The notes beneath the pieces were generated by a model. It was not told the origin of the DNA, ran no database searches, and was given only the letters and a program-made list of their open reading frames with translations. A stretch of DNA of 64,000 nucleotides, from positions 46,807,561 through 46,871,560 of the forward strand of contig CM042012.1 in NCBI GenBank assembly GCA_023525715.1. The letters are read 5' to 3'. The number at the start of each line of letters is the position of its first letter. Position 1 is the first letter of the stretch. Source of the DNA: Cichorium intybus. Lineage: Eukaryota > Streptophyta > Magnoliopsida > Asterales > Asteraceae. A program made the position numbers and the translations under genes. Positions 49,472 to 63,859 of the stretch are shown here, in pieces.

Positions 49472-51300
49472 TTGCTCTTCTACATCACTTCATGTATGTA
49501 TGTGTGAGTATATGATTGTTTGTGTATGTATGTGACTTTGTGTGTGTATGTGTTAAAGTAGGATGCTTTAATGATATTGTTTTTTAATAGTTCTCTATGT
49601 TTTGCCCAGGTAATGAGTGACAAAACTTGGAAGATAAGGCCACCAAACATCACCTAAGCTATTTAATCTGTTTCTCACCCTATCCTAGAAGAAGAATTGA
49701 ACATGTTTTCATCTTTTTATTTTTTAATTACTTAATTCTTTTACATTACTGTCACAAGCTTGCAGGTTTAACATAGATTTGAGCTTTTATTTTGTGGTCA
49801 TGAGTTATAAAATGTGTTTTCTGATCTATTACCTGGTCCTTTGGAGCAGGTAACCTGTTATTATTATTATTGAAAGGTAACAAGGTAACCTGTTATTTGA
49901 TCATATTGTTTTGTATTATAAATTTGTTTAACAGAATAAAATGGAAAACCTATTCAATGCTTGCAGGGTGGGGTGAGAAACAGATAAACGAGCTTAAGAA
50001 CAAAAGAAATAAGCTTGGATAGAGAAATGACTGCAATTTTTTTTATACAAGTTCCAAATGCAGATCTGTTCTAACATGAATTGGTGGTGGATTATTGAAA
50101 GGCGATAGTTTAAGATTGTTGTTGCAAGTTTCTTGCGATATGTATTCCTTTACACACGGTTATATTTTTTTAGACAACAAGATAGTTTATCAGAAAACGC
50201 TAATAGTATGTCTTTTGCTTACAAGTCATAGCTTGAACATGCCAATAAGTTGCTCCAAGAAAATGGCGTAGAGTTGCGTGCATGGTGGTGGTTTATGTTT
50301 TTAGTTTATGTAAGATCAATTTCCTCAATCGTTCCTAAAGTTTTAGTTTTCTTTAATGACATTTCGTATTTTCATAAAAAGATTTATGTAAATAAATGGG
50401 CTACAAACTATAATGAAGTGAGAAAGCAGGTGACCTTAGTTCTTTGTCAATAGTTATACGATATACCTTGAGAAATCCTAAAGATATGACCAGTAAAGAA
50501 AACATGACAAGATATTCTATGGAGCTGCAACCAATTGAATACAACAAGAAAACATCGGAAGCTGAACCCGAGTTTGTTTTTTTTTTTCCTTTTAATTTTG
50601 TATTTAGAAGCTTGATTTGATTTAGTTGGTTGCCATTGTTCTATTGAAGTAACCAGTGTTAACGGATATAAAAGCTAATAACTGAATATAGAAGCTAATG
50701 ACTGAATACTTCAATGTTTCATTCATATGGAAGCCTTACATTAAGTACACGATACATGACCCTTTACAGCAATAAAGTAAAGACTGAAAAATAGCTGTTG
50801 AAATCACAGTGGGAAACACAGAGAATAATATGTTGGATCTCAGTGGAGGGGAATGATGGAAACTGACCCCACACACTTTAAACTACTTATTTTAACAACC
50901 AGAGGCCTTCATGTTTCCTTTGTTCTAGGTTAAACCATTTTGGTGATCAATTTGTTCGTGTATTATTCTTTGACAAATGATTATTTTGTGCATAGCCTTT
51001 AATGCAAGAAATATACATATGAAATGTGCAACCTTTTTAATACTTTAGTTTAAAAAGTCATAACCTCGAAAGAAAAATATCCTCATAATAAACATGAAGA
51101 ATTGAGTTATTATTTATTTATCACAATCTGTTAAAAGTTCTTTTGCTGGTCAAACTGCTGACACTTTATTAATTTGTTCATTTAGCTTTTCTTTGTGCTA
51201 CGAACCTTATATCTTTTTGCTTGCCCTCACAAATATAACATAACCAACGAGTGAAACTTAAACTTTAAAAGAATATATTATATTACAATTTTTTTTAAGT
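49472..51300. other. Mostly non-coding DNA with exon-like scraps
   Basis: Three short plus-strand patches look coding in composition: about 49973-50012 (EKQINELKNKRNKL), about 50232-50285 (LEHANKLLQENGVELRA) and about 50478-50575 (MTSKENMTRYSMELQP). The first two recall the coiled K region of MADS-box proteins, but frames and splice sites do not link them convincingly. They may be remains of a broken host gene. Confidence 0.3.
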
Positions 51301-51990
51301 TCCCACCGCAACTCGTGGGCCTAAAACCTCGTTCATCACATTTAACTTTGGTTGATTCAATTGTTAATGATGATCCATACTTTTTACATCGTTTAGATGT
51401 GCATAGCTTACGGCCGGTTTCTCAAACACAAACAGCTAAGAATTATGCCACTTAGGGTCATGCTATAATAATAGATATATCGACTAAAATTAAAATCAAG
51501 TTAATCGATAGATAAAAAAGTCCCAGTGATTAGATTCACGGCTCATGGAATGTCATGGACATTTGAACTATACTACACATTTCACTTATGGAAAATATGG
51601 ATGTGGTGGAGTAAAGGAAATCGAGCATACTATGATTTTCTTAATGGAACTCAATGATACCTATTTTATAGTTAAATGTCAAATCTTGTTGAGGGATTTT
51701 CTACCATCTATCAATCGCATATTTTCTCTTATTATTCAAGAAGAAAGTCAACATGATATTCGATCAATCCAACTTCAAAGTCCTACGATGACATTTAATG
51801 TTCCAAGCACAAACAACAAAACCACCAACCTCAATAAAGAAACCAAAGTTAAAAGAATCTAAAAAAGAATCAACCATCCTTTTGCACTCATTGTAATAGG
51901 TCTAGACATACTTACAAGAAGTGTTATCAATTGCATGGCTTTCCTCCTGGATATCGTAATAAGAATGATTTCAACGATTCACATGCTAAT
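51300..51990 (+). pseudogene. Ty1/copia gag fragment
   Basis: The open frame from 51545 contains the copia gag pattern FLMELNDTYFIVKCQILL, LPSINRIFSLIIQEE, followed after a stop and frame change by a CCHC knuckle CTHCNRSRHTYKKC (51883-51924) and the typical YQLHGFPPGY. No protease, RT or LTR follows; an (AT)n tract begins at about 52209. It is a non-functional remnant. Confidence 0.78.
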
Positions 51991-52206
51991 TCTTTTTCCA
52001 CTATTAAACATCTATACATATTTCTAATGATATCATATATCATAAGGAATATGCTATTTGTGTCATTGATGTTGTTACATGTCTTACTCAGTATCAATGT
52101 GAACAAATAATCGAACTCCTTTCAGGAAAATTAGTTTCCACTAATGCTTTGACTACTTCATCAAACTGTTACTCTGGTAAATACCATATTCTCACTCTAA
52201 TTACCC

Positions 52207-54089
<1,883 letters not shown>

Positions 54090-55428
54090 AATGTTTTTGG
54101 GGAATCTATAGAAAACCCCAACTATTTATGATCTTCCATTCAAAAAAAACCCTTAAATTATGTTTGTTTGCAGATTAATCCTTATTTTATCAGTGACCTT
54201 TCAAATAAAACCAAATTCCCGGTTTCCTTCTACAATGACCGGCTTTTTTTTATGACACGGCATAAAAAAAATTAAAACACATTTATTCTGCGCAGAGAGT
54301 CAGAGAGGCAGAAAGTAAGCTTATTCATTTCTTTTTTTCACGCAGCAACATGTTTACTTTTTTTTTTATAAAAGTTATCATTTATTTACAATCATAACTA
54401 AAACAACCGTAAGCAGGTTAAGAACATAACTAAAATCTAACATCAATTCTAATTGTTAATCCAAAACAAAGCGTAAGCAGATTATGAACTTGACTTTTCT
54501 AATTTAAATGACATATCACAACATCATTAAAAAGTTCAAAAACTAAAGCATTGAAAGAGAACTCGTATTATGTAGAATTTGACTTTTCTGGTTCTATTTT
54601 TAGTTGATTTTTGCACGCCCCTACTCCTGATCTGTTGATGTGAAAAAGGCTTATGGTTGCATATATTCTTAGATCCAACTGATATATCAACATTTCAAAC
54701 AGAACATTGAAAGAGAACTTGTATTATTTAGAAATTAAGATGAAAGATGATAAAGCTACAGACGTATTTTTGAGCAGGGAGGTAGAAATTAAGTAAAAAA
54801 CTTACCCAATTAGAGCACTTGTAAAATCATCTTTTAGGGTTCTTAACTGTAGTTGATACCCACATTCTCGATTCATATCCACAACCACAATAATCTTTAT
54901 CTTCTTTTCATTTGAAATGTTATACCGGTCTGCAACTAACGTTTGAGTAAGATGAATAAGAAGCAGCCATTGATTCGAGGGTTAACCTGCTTCACTTCGT
55001 CGAACCCTACAGTAGCCAAACCTTTGACAGAACCCCTTACTTCTTCGAACCGGAAATTGATTTTGATGCAGCGAACCGTAATGCAGCAAGAGAGAAGGAA
55101 ACACGAGTGATGCAGCGAGAGAAGGAAACGAGAGAGAAGGAAAGCGAGTGATGCAGAGAGAGAAAAGAAATCACGCAATTGGGTTTTATTTGACAGGTAC
55201 ATCGTCTTCATTCTTCAATGTTATTAAACCCCAATTAATGACATTTTCTTCTTTTTTTTAATGTCATGTCATAAAAAACCCGGTCATTTTAGAAGGAAAC
55301 CGGCAATTAGGTTTTATTTGACAGGTCACTAATAAAATAAGGGTTAATCTGTAAACAAACATAATTTAGGGGTTTTTTTGAATGAAGGATGATAAATAAT
55401 TGGGTTTTTCTGTAAATTGAATGTTTTT
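54090..55428. mobile_element. Mutator-like MITE with about 160-bp TIRs and 9-bp TSD
   Basis: The body is 54099-55419 between AATGTTTTT at 54090-54098 and 55420-55428. TIRs run about 54102-54265 and 55258-55419 inverted, sharing AAATTATGTTTGTTT, GACCTxTCAAATAAAACC and CCGGTTTCCTTCTA. Long TIRs with a 9-bp duplication are the Mutator hallmark. The interior has no transposase. A minus-strand stretch at about 54936-55211 with repeated GAGAGAAGGAAA may be captured host DNA. Confidence 0.78.
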
Positions 55429-55782
55429 GATAAAATTGGTTAAAGTTTTGGCCTTTATTAAGACGCGTACCATGTGTTCGATGAAATGCTTAGTAAAACC
55501 GATCCTATTTTGAACGATGGTTTGTTAAAACAACTTATCTTACATGAGTTCTTACTTTTCCGAATGTTTGGATTCTTCAAGAATGCACACTTAAGTCATT
55601 TATGGTCATTCCAGAATTCTTCAAGAATTGTACTCTTTAAGCCACCTTTTCAGAATGCTGGAATTCTTCAAGACTACTTATATTCTTTGAGAATGACAGT
55701 GTATTATGTGAAGAATGATGTGTATTCTTTCAACAGTTAATTGTATTTTAAAAAAATTGTTTATTATTGTGTTTATTATTCT
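55429..55782. other. Short non-coding block with repeated palindromes
   Basis: ATTCTTCAAGAAT occurs at 55572-55584 and 55616-55628, with partial copies at about 55663 and 55682. No gene was recognised in the open frame that spans it. Confidence 0.45.
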
Positions 55783-56399
55783 AGATGTATGGTTCTATAG
55801 TATCACAAAATACTCGTATAGTATTTTTGTTTTATGTTTTGTTCTAGTGTTTTTCTTTGTACATGGCTCTTGGTAAGTCTTTAGAAGTTGTTATAAGTAA
55901 GGTGATTTCTAAGGGGTATGAGATTTATGTAAGAGAAAATTCTAAGTGTACGACTTCGTAGTATTCATAAATTACTCCTGTAGTATTTTAACTCTATGTT
56001 TAGTTATATAGTGTCTTAAAATACTCCCATAGTATTTTAACTTTATGTTTAGTTATTTGGTTATTGGTAAGTGTTCGGACTTGTTGTTCCCCACGACTAT
56101 TCCTAAGTATACGTTAATCATATATTGGACCAATACAGTTGATCAGGCTCTATTTATCCAAGATATAATTACCAAATACTTAGGCCTATCTGTAGTGTTC
56201 AACTCATCTTACCACTTTTGTATGTTTTCGTTATGATATCATTCTAGTTTGTATGTATGTACTTATACTTTTATACAAAATATCATTGAAATTTTAAAAG
56301 TATACTTGTACGAAAAATGTTTTTGAGAGTTTTAGTCCCATTGTATTTATAGTTGTATATCTTTAAATGGATTGATATACTTAGTTCACTATAAACAAT
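55783..56399 (-). repeat. Truncated leader copy of element D
   Basis: It follows the primer site on the minus strand. The block TATGGTTCTATAGTATCACA is shared with 63972-64000 at the window end. Homology stops at TCTAGA near 55783. Confidence 0.75.
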
Positions 56400-56411
56400 G
56401 CTCTGATACCA
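56400..56411 (-). other. Primer-binding site adjacent to LTR D
   Basis: On the minus strand it reads TGGTATCAGAGC, 3 nt from the LTR end at 56415. Its presence shows that this LTR acts as a 5' LTR for the sequence on its left. Confidence 0.9.
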
Positions 56412-56414
56412 ATC

Positions 56415-59258
56415 TGTCACACCCCCAAACCGTATTGGCAGAATAGTTCAAGGGTGGATGACTTCATGAACAATATCATAACAAAGTTGAATAATAGTGA
56501 TTTCCAAGCACACAACCATCATTAACCAATTGCAAATGTTACAAAGTTTAATTGTTTCATGTTTCAAATACAATTGAAATGATATCAAAATAGACAAAAA
56601 CGACGTCGTAACGTCCCTTCTTGTAGCGCCTGAATTTACCTTAACAATTTCCTGAGAATACAAGTAGTTGAAAAAGTGTCAACAAATAAGTTGGTGAGTT
56701 CATAAGATTTTGCGTAAGAAATGTCCTTTGTTTGTAAGCAATAGTGTTGAAAACCAAGAAAATCCAATATTTTCTCATAAAATGTCCAAGTCTTTAAATC
56801 CCAAAGACTAAAATGTAATATGTAACTCTAGTGTGAAATTCCTTAGAAATGTATTTTTCCACGTAAACAGTTTATAAAAATAATAAGTTGATTATTTTCC
56901 CATGTGAGATACCCTATAACCATACTGTGACTAGTTGGCCTGCTGCGACGTTCTTCAGGCGTCGGAATGTTGGACATTTGGACACCTCAGACCTCCCGGT
57001 TAAGCTGTAGCTAGCAGCTCAGGTGCGGGGTTGTCAAGCCCCGTATAGATCTATACTCAAATATCGCGCTCTCTTACCGAGACTCTGGTTATAAAAGTTC
57101 AGGACTTATAGTAGGTACTTATAAAAGTACTGTGAAGATTCATCTCACAAAAATGTATGTATTCCAATCAACTTGTTTACGTACGATTTGTATATAAAAA
57201 AAACTCTTGTAATCGTCCATTATCATTTTTCCCATGATAATATAGTATTGTTTAATAATTATATAATTTTATATAATTATTTTTGTCATGTTCAAACGTC
57301 ATAATAACATTGTGTTCATAAACTATTCCAATAATAGTCTATTTTTAGTATTGCGTCGTAATAATCATATTTTTGTGAATAATAACGAAGTAACTTATTC
57401 AAATGATTATAAATATCATCTTTTGAGATATTTCTCACAAAAATGGTGTAATAACTTGATTATAACAATTTTTGCTAGAAAATGGTGCTTTTATTTATAA
57501 AAACGTAGTTTTTACTAGTTTTCGTTTTTATAACGTTTTTATCCAAGATCTAGTATTTTTGTACACTTTATTTGTAGTTTTGAAATTTTTACACAACTTA
57601 ATATGCCAAAGTGTTCATAATACATGGATCTATTCATATTTTATGCCAAGTTCATATTTATAACATTTTTGTCCAATAACTAACATTTTACACACTTTAT
57701 TTATAATTTATAGACTTTTACACTTAACATTATATATCATTATGAACATCTTTCAAAGAGTTATCCATATTTCATGTCAAAAGCATTTTTACACAAATAT
57801 TAACTTTATAAACTTGTGTAAATCAACATATATATAATATTTAAACACATATAAACTTGAATAAAACAACATTTATAGTAAAAGAACTTGTATTCTCCCC
57901 CAAAAAGGTTTGAAAAGATGAAAATGAGGGGTATGAACTCACCTTGAGTGGTTGATCTTAAGGTTTCTTGGTAGAAGGTTGAAGAATTTGGTTCTAGGAC
58001 CCTGGAGGACTCTTGGACAAAGCTATTATCCAATGGGTTTTTGTGAGTATGTGTGTGTAAAAGAGTAAATGAAGGTATTTAGAACTTAAATCACTAGATG
58101 ATCATAACTTACCAAGAAGGCTTTCAAGATCCTTGAAGATGATGAAGATTTGAGCTCAAAGACCTTTGGACCAAGCTATTATCAAATGGATTTTGAGGGA
58201 TGTTAGTGTGTGTAAAAGGTGTAAAACTTGTGTTGTGTTGTTTAGAATCAAAAGATGGATGAAGCTTACCACTTGGACTTGTGAAATGAACTTGGAAATG
58301 AAGCTTGAAGATGATGGTGGTGGTGGTGGTTTGAGCCGAGAGCAAGAGGAGAGGAAGAGAAGAGAGAGTGTGGTTTGGTTGGGTGTTCTTGATTCTAAGT
58401 GAAAGAATGTGTATATCTTATTTGATTTTAGTTAGATTTTAGTTGATTTCCTTGATTATTTTAATTCTAGACTCATAATGCCTAAGATATTGTGAATAGT
58501 AGCTAAGGATTGCCTTGGGACATTACTTCAGCCGATGGGGGTGGGGGTAGGGGGTGGGGTGGGTTAGTTTTTATAAAAATGACAATGTACTTATAAAAAT
58601 GTGTGATTTTTATAAAATCGTAAGCCGTTTTAGTGAATTTTTTTGAGTTTTTGACGAAACGAAGTTCTAAATAATTATTTTGTATAAAAACATTGCCAAA
58701 CATTTATTTTGATTGAATTATAACTCGTTGGATGTCGAAATACGCGTTTAAGCACAGTATTCTTCCGATTTCGCGATTTTTGACGTTTTACCGGAAATTG
58801 CATTTAGCTTTGGAATTAAATACTAGATATTATTACGTTACTTATCATATGAATTTTTATTTCATATTTGATGTTTAAGGCACCACATTTTGTATTTTGA
58901 GTCCAAACCCTGTGTACATTTATCCGTTCACAGCGATTTATTCGTTATAACTTTCGCATACGAACTCTGTTTTCGACGTTCTATATATCCACAGGTTCGT
59001 ATTTACGAGTATATCGTTTAATGAATGTTATTATTTTCAAAATAATAATTGTATGATTATCGAATTTTTACGCTACAGTAGTTTGCTGTCCGCATTTTCG
59101 ACTTTTATTCGATAATTGTTTTGACTTAGCATACGTAGTATCATAATATTAATAATTCATCGCAAAAGTTATGGAAAATAACTTTTCAACATATAGATTA
59201 ACGTACGCTTCGTTTGACTACAGTTGACTTTTGTTGACCAAAATTTACAATTGTCACA
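56415..59258 (-). repeat. LTR of element D (2,844 bp)
   Basis: It is bounded by TGTCACACCCC on the left and TTGTCACA on the right. It contains an imperfect tandem duplication (about 57925-58080 and 58090-58250, both with CAAAGCTATTATC or CCAAGCTATTATC followed by AATGG) and a G-rich run at 58537-58563. Confidence 0.88.
58537..58563 (+). other. G-quadruplex-type motif in LTR D
   Basis: Five G-runs of 3-5 bases are separated by T, TA, T and T on the plus strand, antisense to the element. The loops are very short, so folding is likely in single strands. Confidence 0.75.
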
Positions 59259-59312
59259 TCATCTACCCGTTAGAGAGAATTTCGTCCCGAAATTTAGCTC
59301 TTGAGTGGATCC
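59259..59312 (-). other. 3' untranslated end, hairpin and purine tract of element D
   Basis: The AATTTCG/CGAAATT hairpin is at 59278-59294. A purine-biased CTCTCTAACGGGTAGA (minus strand) precedes the LTR; it is a weaker polypurine tract than in A. Confidence 0.65.
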
Positions 59313-62300
59313 TCAAGGGTTTGGGAAGAGATGTGGGTACTTCTGCTTCGACTGGTCTTCACGCTCCCAAGTAAATTCAGGTCCACGCTTGGCATTCCAG
59401 CGGACCTTAACTATCGGTATGTGGCTCTGTTTCGTTCTCTTGATCTCTCTGTCCATGATCTCTACGGGTTCTTCCACGAAATGGAGGTTCTCGTTCACCT
59501 TGATCTCGTCGAGTGGAATGACAAGAGTCTCATCAGACAGACATTTCTTTAAGTTGGATACGTGAAAGGTGGGATGGACATTGCTAAGCTCCTGTGGTAG
59601 TTGAAGTTTGTAGGCTACTGGGCCGATCCTAGCAAGGATCTCGAAGGGCCCAATGTATCTGGGGTTCAGCTTCCCACGCTTTCCAAAGCGTATCATTCCT
59701 TTCCATGGTGAGACCTTCAACAACACTCGGTCACCAACCTGGAATTCCAAAGGTTTGCGTCGTTTATCTGCATAGCTCTTTTGTCGGTCACGAGATGCTT
59801 TCAATCGTTCACGGATCTGAATGATTTTCTCCGTTGTCTCTCGTATGATCTCCAGACCGGTGAGAGTACTGTTAGGTACTTGGCCTCTGGCTAGTTGAGT
59901 ATCACCCACTTCAGCCCAGCACAGAGGGGATCTGCACTTGCGTCCATATAAGGCTTCAAATGGAGCAACTTTGATGCTAGTGTGATAGTTGTTGTTGTAT
60001 GAAAACTCAATGAGCGGTAAGTGGGTGTCCCACGCCTTACCAAAGTCTATCACACAAGCTCTCAACATGTCTTCCAGCGTTTGAATGGTTCTTTCACTTT
60101 GCCCGTCCGTCTGTGGATGGTACGCTGTACTCATGTCAAGTTTGGTTCCCAAGGCTTTTTGTAATGATTGCCAAAATCGTGAAGTGAATCGACTATCTCT
60201 ATCTGAGATAATAGAGATTGGCGCACCGTGCAATCGTACGATTTCCTTGATGTACGTCCTGGTAAGTTTCTCCATTTTGTCGGTCTCTTTGATTGGCAGG
60301 AAGTGAGCGGATTTGGTTAACCTATCGACGATTACCCAAATGGTGTCTAACCCACCAATTGTCTTTGGTAATTTGGTTATGAAGTCCATGTTATCCGCTC
60401 CCACTTCCACTCGGGTATTTCTGGTTGTTTTAGCAGACCCGAGGGCTTTTGATATTCTACTTTAACCTTGGCGCAAGTCAGGCACTTGCCCACGTAAGTA
60501 GCAATTTCTGCCTTCATGTTCGGCCACCAATACAGTTTCTTGAGGCCCAGGTACATCTTGTCGGACCCAGGGTGAATGGAGTATCTAGTGTTATAAGCCT
60601 CATTTATGATAATGTCTCTGTATCCGCCGAACTTCGGGGTCCAAATTCGGTTCATGAGGTAACGAGCACCGTCTTCCTTAACTTCGAGGTTTTTATCCAT
60701 CCCTCACAAGGCTTCATTTGCGACATTCTCTGGTTTTAAGGCTTCGAGCTGCGCCTCCTTGATCTGAGTGGACAAATGGGAATGGATCGTTATTGACAGA
60801 GACTTTACTCGGTGGCCCGAGTACTCTTTCCGACTAAGGGCATCTGCCACCACGTTGGCCTTTCCTGGGTGGTAACGAATTTCGCATTCATAATCACTTA
60901 GAAGTTCTACCCAGCGTCGTTGTCTCATGTTGAGCTCTTTTTGGTTGAGGATATGCTGGAGACTCTTATGATCGGTGAATACCGTACACTCAGTGCCGTA
61001 CAGGTAGTGTCTCCAGATCTTCAATGCGAACACTACTGCTCCCAACTCGAGGTCATGTGTAGTGTAGTTGACCTCGTGAGTTTTAAGTTGTCTTGAAGCA
61101 TAGGCAATGACTTTTCCTCACTGCATGAGTACACAGCCCAGACCCTGGTTCGATGCATCGCAATAGACCACAAAGTCTTCTGTTCCTTCTGGAAGGGACA
61201 GAATAGGAGCGCTGCACAAAGCTTTCTTTAAGGTCTGGAAGGCGGTGTCTTGTTTATCTCCCCACTTGAATGTCACACCCTTCTGTGTCAGGGCAGTAAG
61301 TGGCTTCGCAATTTTGGAGAAATTTTGTATGAATCTTCGGTAATAGCCAGCAAGACCCAAAAACTGACGGATTTCTGTCGGAGTTCTTGGTGCTTCCCAG
61401 TTTTCAATGGCTTTGATTTTGGAGGGATCCACATGTATCCCTTCTTTGCTGACTACGTGGCCTAGAAAGTCCACTTTTCGAAGCCAAAATTCGCATTTCG
61501 AAAATTTCGCATACAGCTTCTCTGCTCTTAATGTCTCCAAAACTTGTCGTAAGTGTTGACTATGTTCCTCCTTACTTCGTGAATAGATAAGTATGTCGTC
61601 GATGAACACTATCACGAATTTATCTAAGTAAGGTCGGCATACGCGGTTCATCAGATCCATGAACACTGCGGGCGCATTGGTCAATCCGAAGGGCATCACA
61701 ACGAATTCATAATGGCTGTAGCGAGTTCTGAATGCCGTTTTGGGAACATCTTCTTCTTGAACCTTGAGTTGGTGATATCCCGACCTCAGATCGATTTTTG
61801 AGAAATAACTCGCTCCTTGGAGTTGATCGAACAGGTCGTCAATTCGGGGTAGCGGGTATCGGTTCTTGATGGTGAGCTTGTTCAACTCCCGATAGTCAAT
61901 GCACATACGGAATGATCCATCCTTCTTCTTCACGAACAAGACCGGTGCTCCCCAAGGTGAGAAGCTCGGCCTGATGAACCCTTTACTTAGCAGTTCGTTT
62001 AGTTGGCTGGATAATTCTTGCATTTCTGCCGGGGCTAATCGGTATGGCGCTTTTGCTACTGGGGTGGCTCCAGGGACCAAGTCGATTCTGAACTCGACTT
62101 GTCGTGCGGGTGGTACTCCTGGAAGGTCTTCTGGGAATACGTCGGGAAAGTCGCAGACTTCGGGGATCTCTTTGATGTTCTTTACTTCTTTCTTCTCATC
62201 AACAACGTGGGCTAGGAAGGCATGGTATCTTTTCTGTAGGTATTTTCGAGCTTTGATGCAAGACACGATTCGGAGGCTGGTACTGGGTTTATCGCCGTAG

Positions 62301-63859
62301 ACAACAAGGGTCTTGTCATCCGGCAGATGAAGTCGGATTCCTCGTTCGTAACACATGATGTCGGCATGATGAGGGATTAGCCAATCCATACCAACAATCA
62401 CGTCAAAGCTTCCTATTTTAACAGGCATTAAATCGATTTGAAAGGAGTGATCGTCCAAGGTAAGTGTACAGTCTATGTATATGTCGTTTGTGCTTTCTGT
62501 TTTGCCATTAGCCATTTCTACTGTAAATGTTTCATTGAGTGGTTGAGGTTTTTGTTTTAGTAAGTATTTAAACTCGTGGCTTACGAAACTCCTCTCCGCA
62601 CCGCTATCGAATAGTATACAAGCATATGAATTATTGACGAGGAACGTACCGGTAACCACGGTAGGATCCTCCACCGCTTCCGCGCGTCCCATAGCTAGGA
62701 CTCTTCCATTTCTCCCAATGTTCTTTGTCTTCGGGCAATCACGCTTAAAATGCCCCATCTCCCTACAACCATAGCAAGCTTGACTCACCCCAGCATTAGA
62801 GGCTTGGGTGGCTTGTGGAACTGGTGCCCTGCAGAAACGGGCGGTATGACCCTTCTTGTTACAGTTCGAGCAGTGCATTTCTCTACAGGCTCCAGTATGG
62901 TGGAAGTTACACTTGCTACACTTGGGTAGTGTCCCATTATATTGTTGGGTTGCTGTTGGGGTAGTCGGGACAGTGGCTGCACGGACTACCACAATCTGTT
63001 GTCTCTTGGCATTTTCTTGGTTAGGCTGATTCCTCTCCCTGTTCCAGGGTTTTCTTTTGTGGTCCTTCTCTCTTGGTTGATCAGTTTTAGAGGTCATGGT
63101 GCCCTGGCGAATCCCATGGTCGACTAATCATTGGGCCAGTCGCTTAGCACTGTCGAAAGTGGCGGGGATTGCCGCTTCTACATTCCCCTGAATCAGAGGA
63201 GATAGCCCCCAGATATAACGTTCTACTTTTACAGATTCTGGTGTGACCATAGTAGGGCAGAGGGTTGCCAGGTCATTGAATCGGTTCGTGTAGGAGGTCA
63301 GATCTGAACCTTTCATGGTAAGGTTCCACAGCTCTTGTTCTAGCTTTTGGATCTCCCCTCTGGGACAGTACTCTTTCATTAGCATGGTCTTCAGTTCCTC
63401 CCAACTCATCGAGTTGGCCACGGGAAGTGTCAGAGCCTTAACATGGCCCTTCCACCAGGACATGGCCGTCTCAGCAAAGGTACAAGCGGCGAATTTGACT
63501 TTAAATTCCTCGGGGCATGCGGAGATATCAAAGATTGATTCTGTTTTCTCAATCCATCTCGTGAGAGCAAGGACACCGCCAGTGCCATGGAAAGTCACTG
63601 GTTTGCAATTCGCGAAGTCCTTGTAAGTACATACTCGCAATTGGTTTGATATTTCTCCATTTGTGGAGTCGTTGGTACGATTTCTGCTTCCATTTCCATT
63701 AGTCCCGTTCGAGTTTATTTGAGCGATAGCAGCTGCTACCGCAGCAGTAACAGCGGCCTGAAAAGTAGCTGAGTCCATCATGGGTGGCTCGGGAGTTGCG
63801 ATCGGTGCGCGCCTAGCATTTCTTCGACGGGGTGGCATATTTCTGCCACAAGGATTCAA
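59313..63859 (-). pseudogene. gag-pol of element D with three TGA stops and one frameshift
   Basis: An ATG at 63835 (MPPRRRNARR) or 63859 starts gag. The capsid part runs to about 63130, CCHC knuckles follow (CSNCNKKGHTARFC, CYGCREMGHFKRDC), then the protease (LFDSGAERSF, about 62605), RT (MPFGLTNAPAVF, VIVFIDDILIYS at about 61600), RNase H (VVYCDASNQGLG; TDHKSLQHIL), integrase (HPGSDKMYLG, CLTCAKVKVEYQ, SDRDSRFTSRFW, TAYHPQTDGQSER), GPF and the tail TWEREDQ. TGA stops lie at 63128, 61118 and about 60701; each fits a CGA codon in the related frame. A one-base deletion at about 60395 shifts the frame at the start of the integrase core. The domains are otherwise complete. Confidence 0.9.

Noticed and set aside
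49973..50575. MADS-box K-domain gene
   Set aside because: Short coiled-coil-like peptides recall it, but no MADS domain, no linked frame and stops between the pieces.
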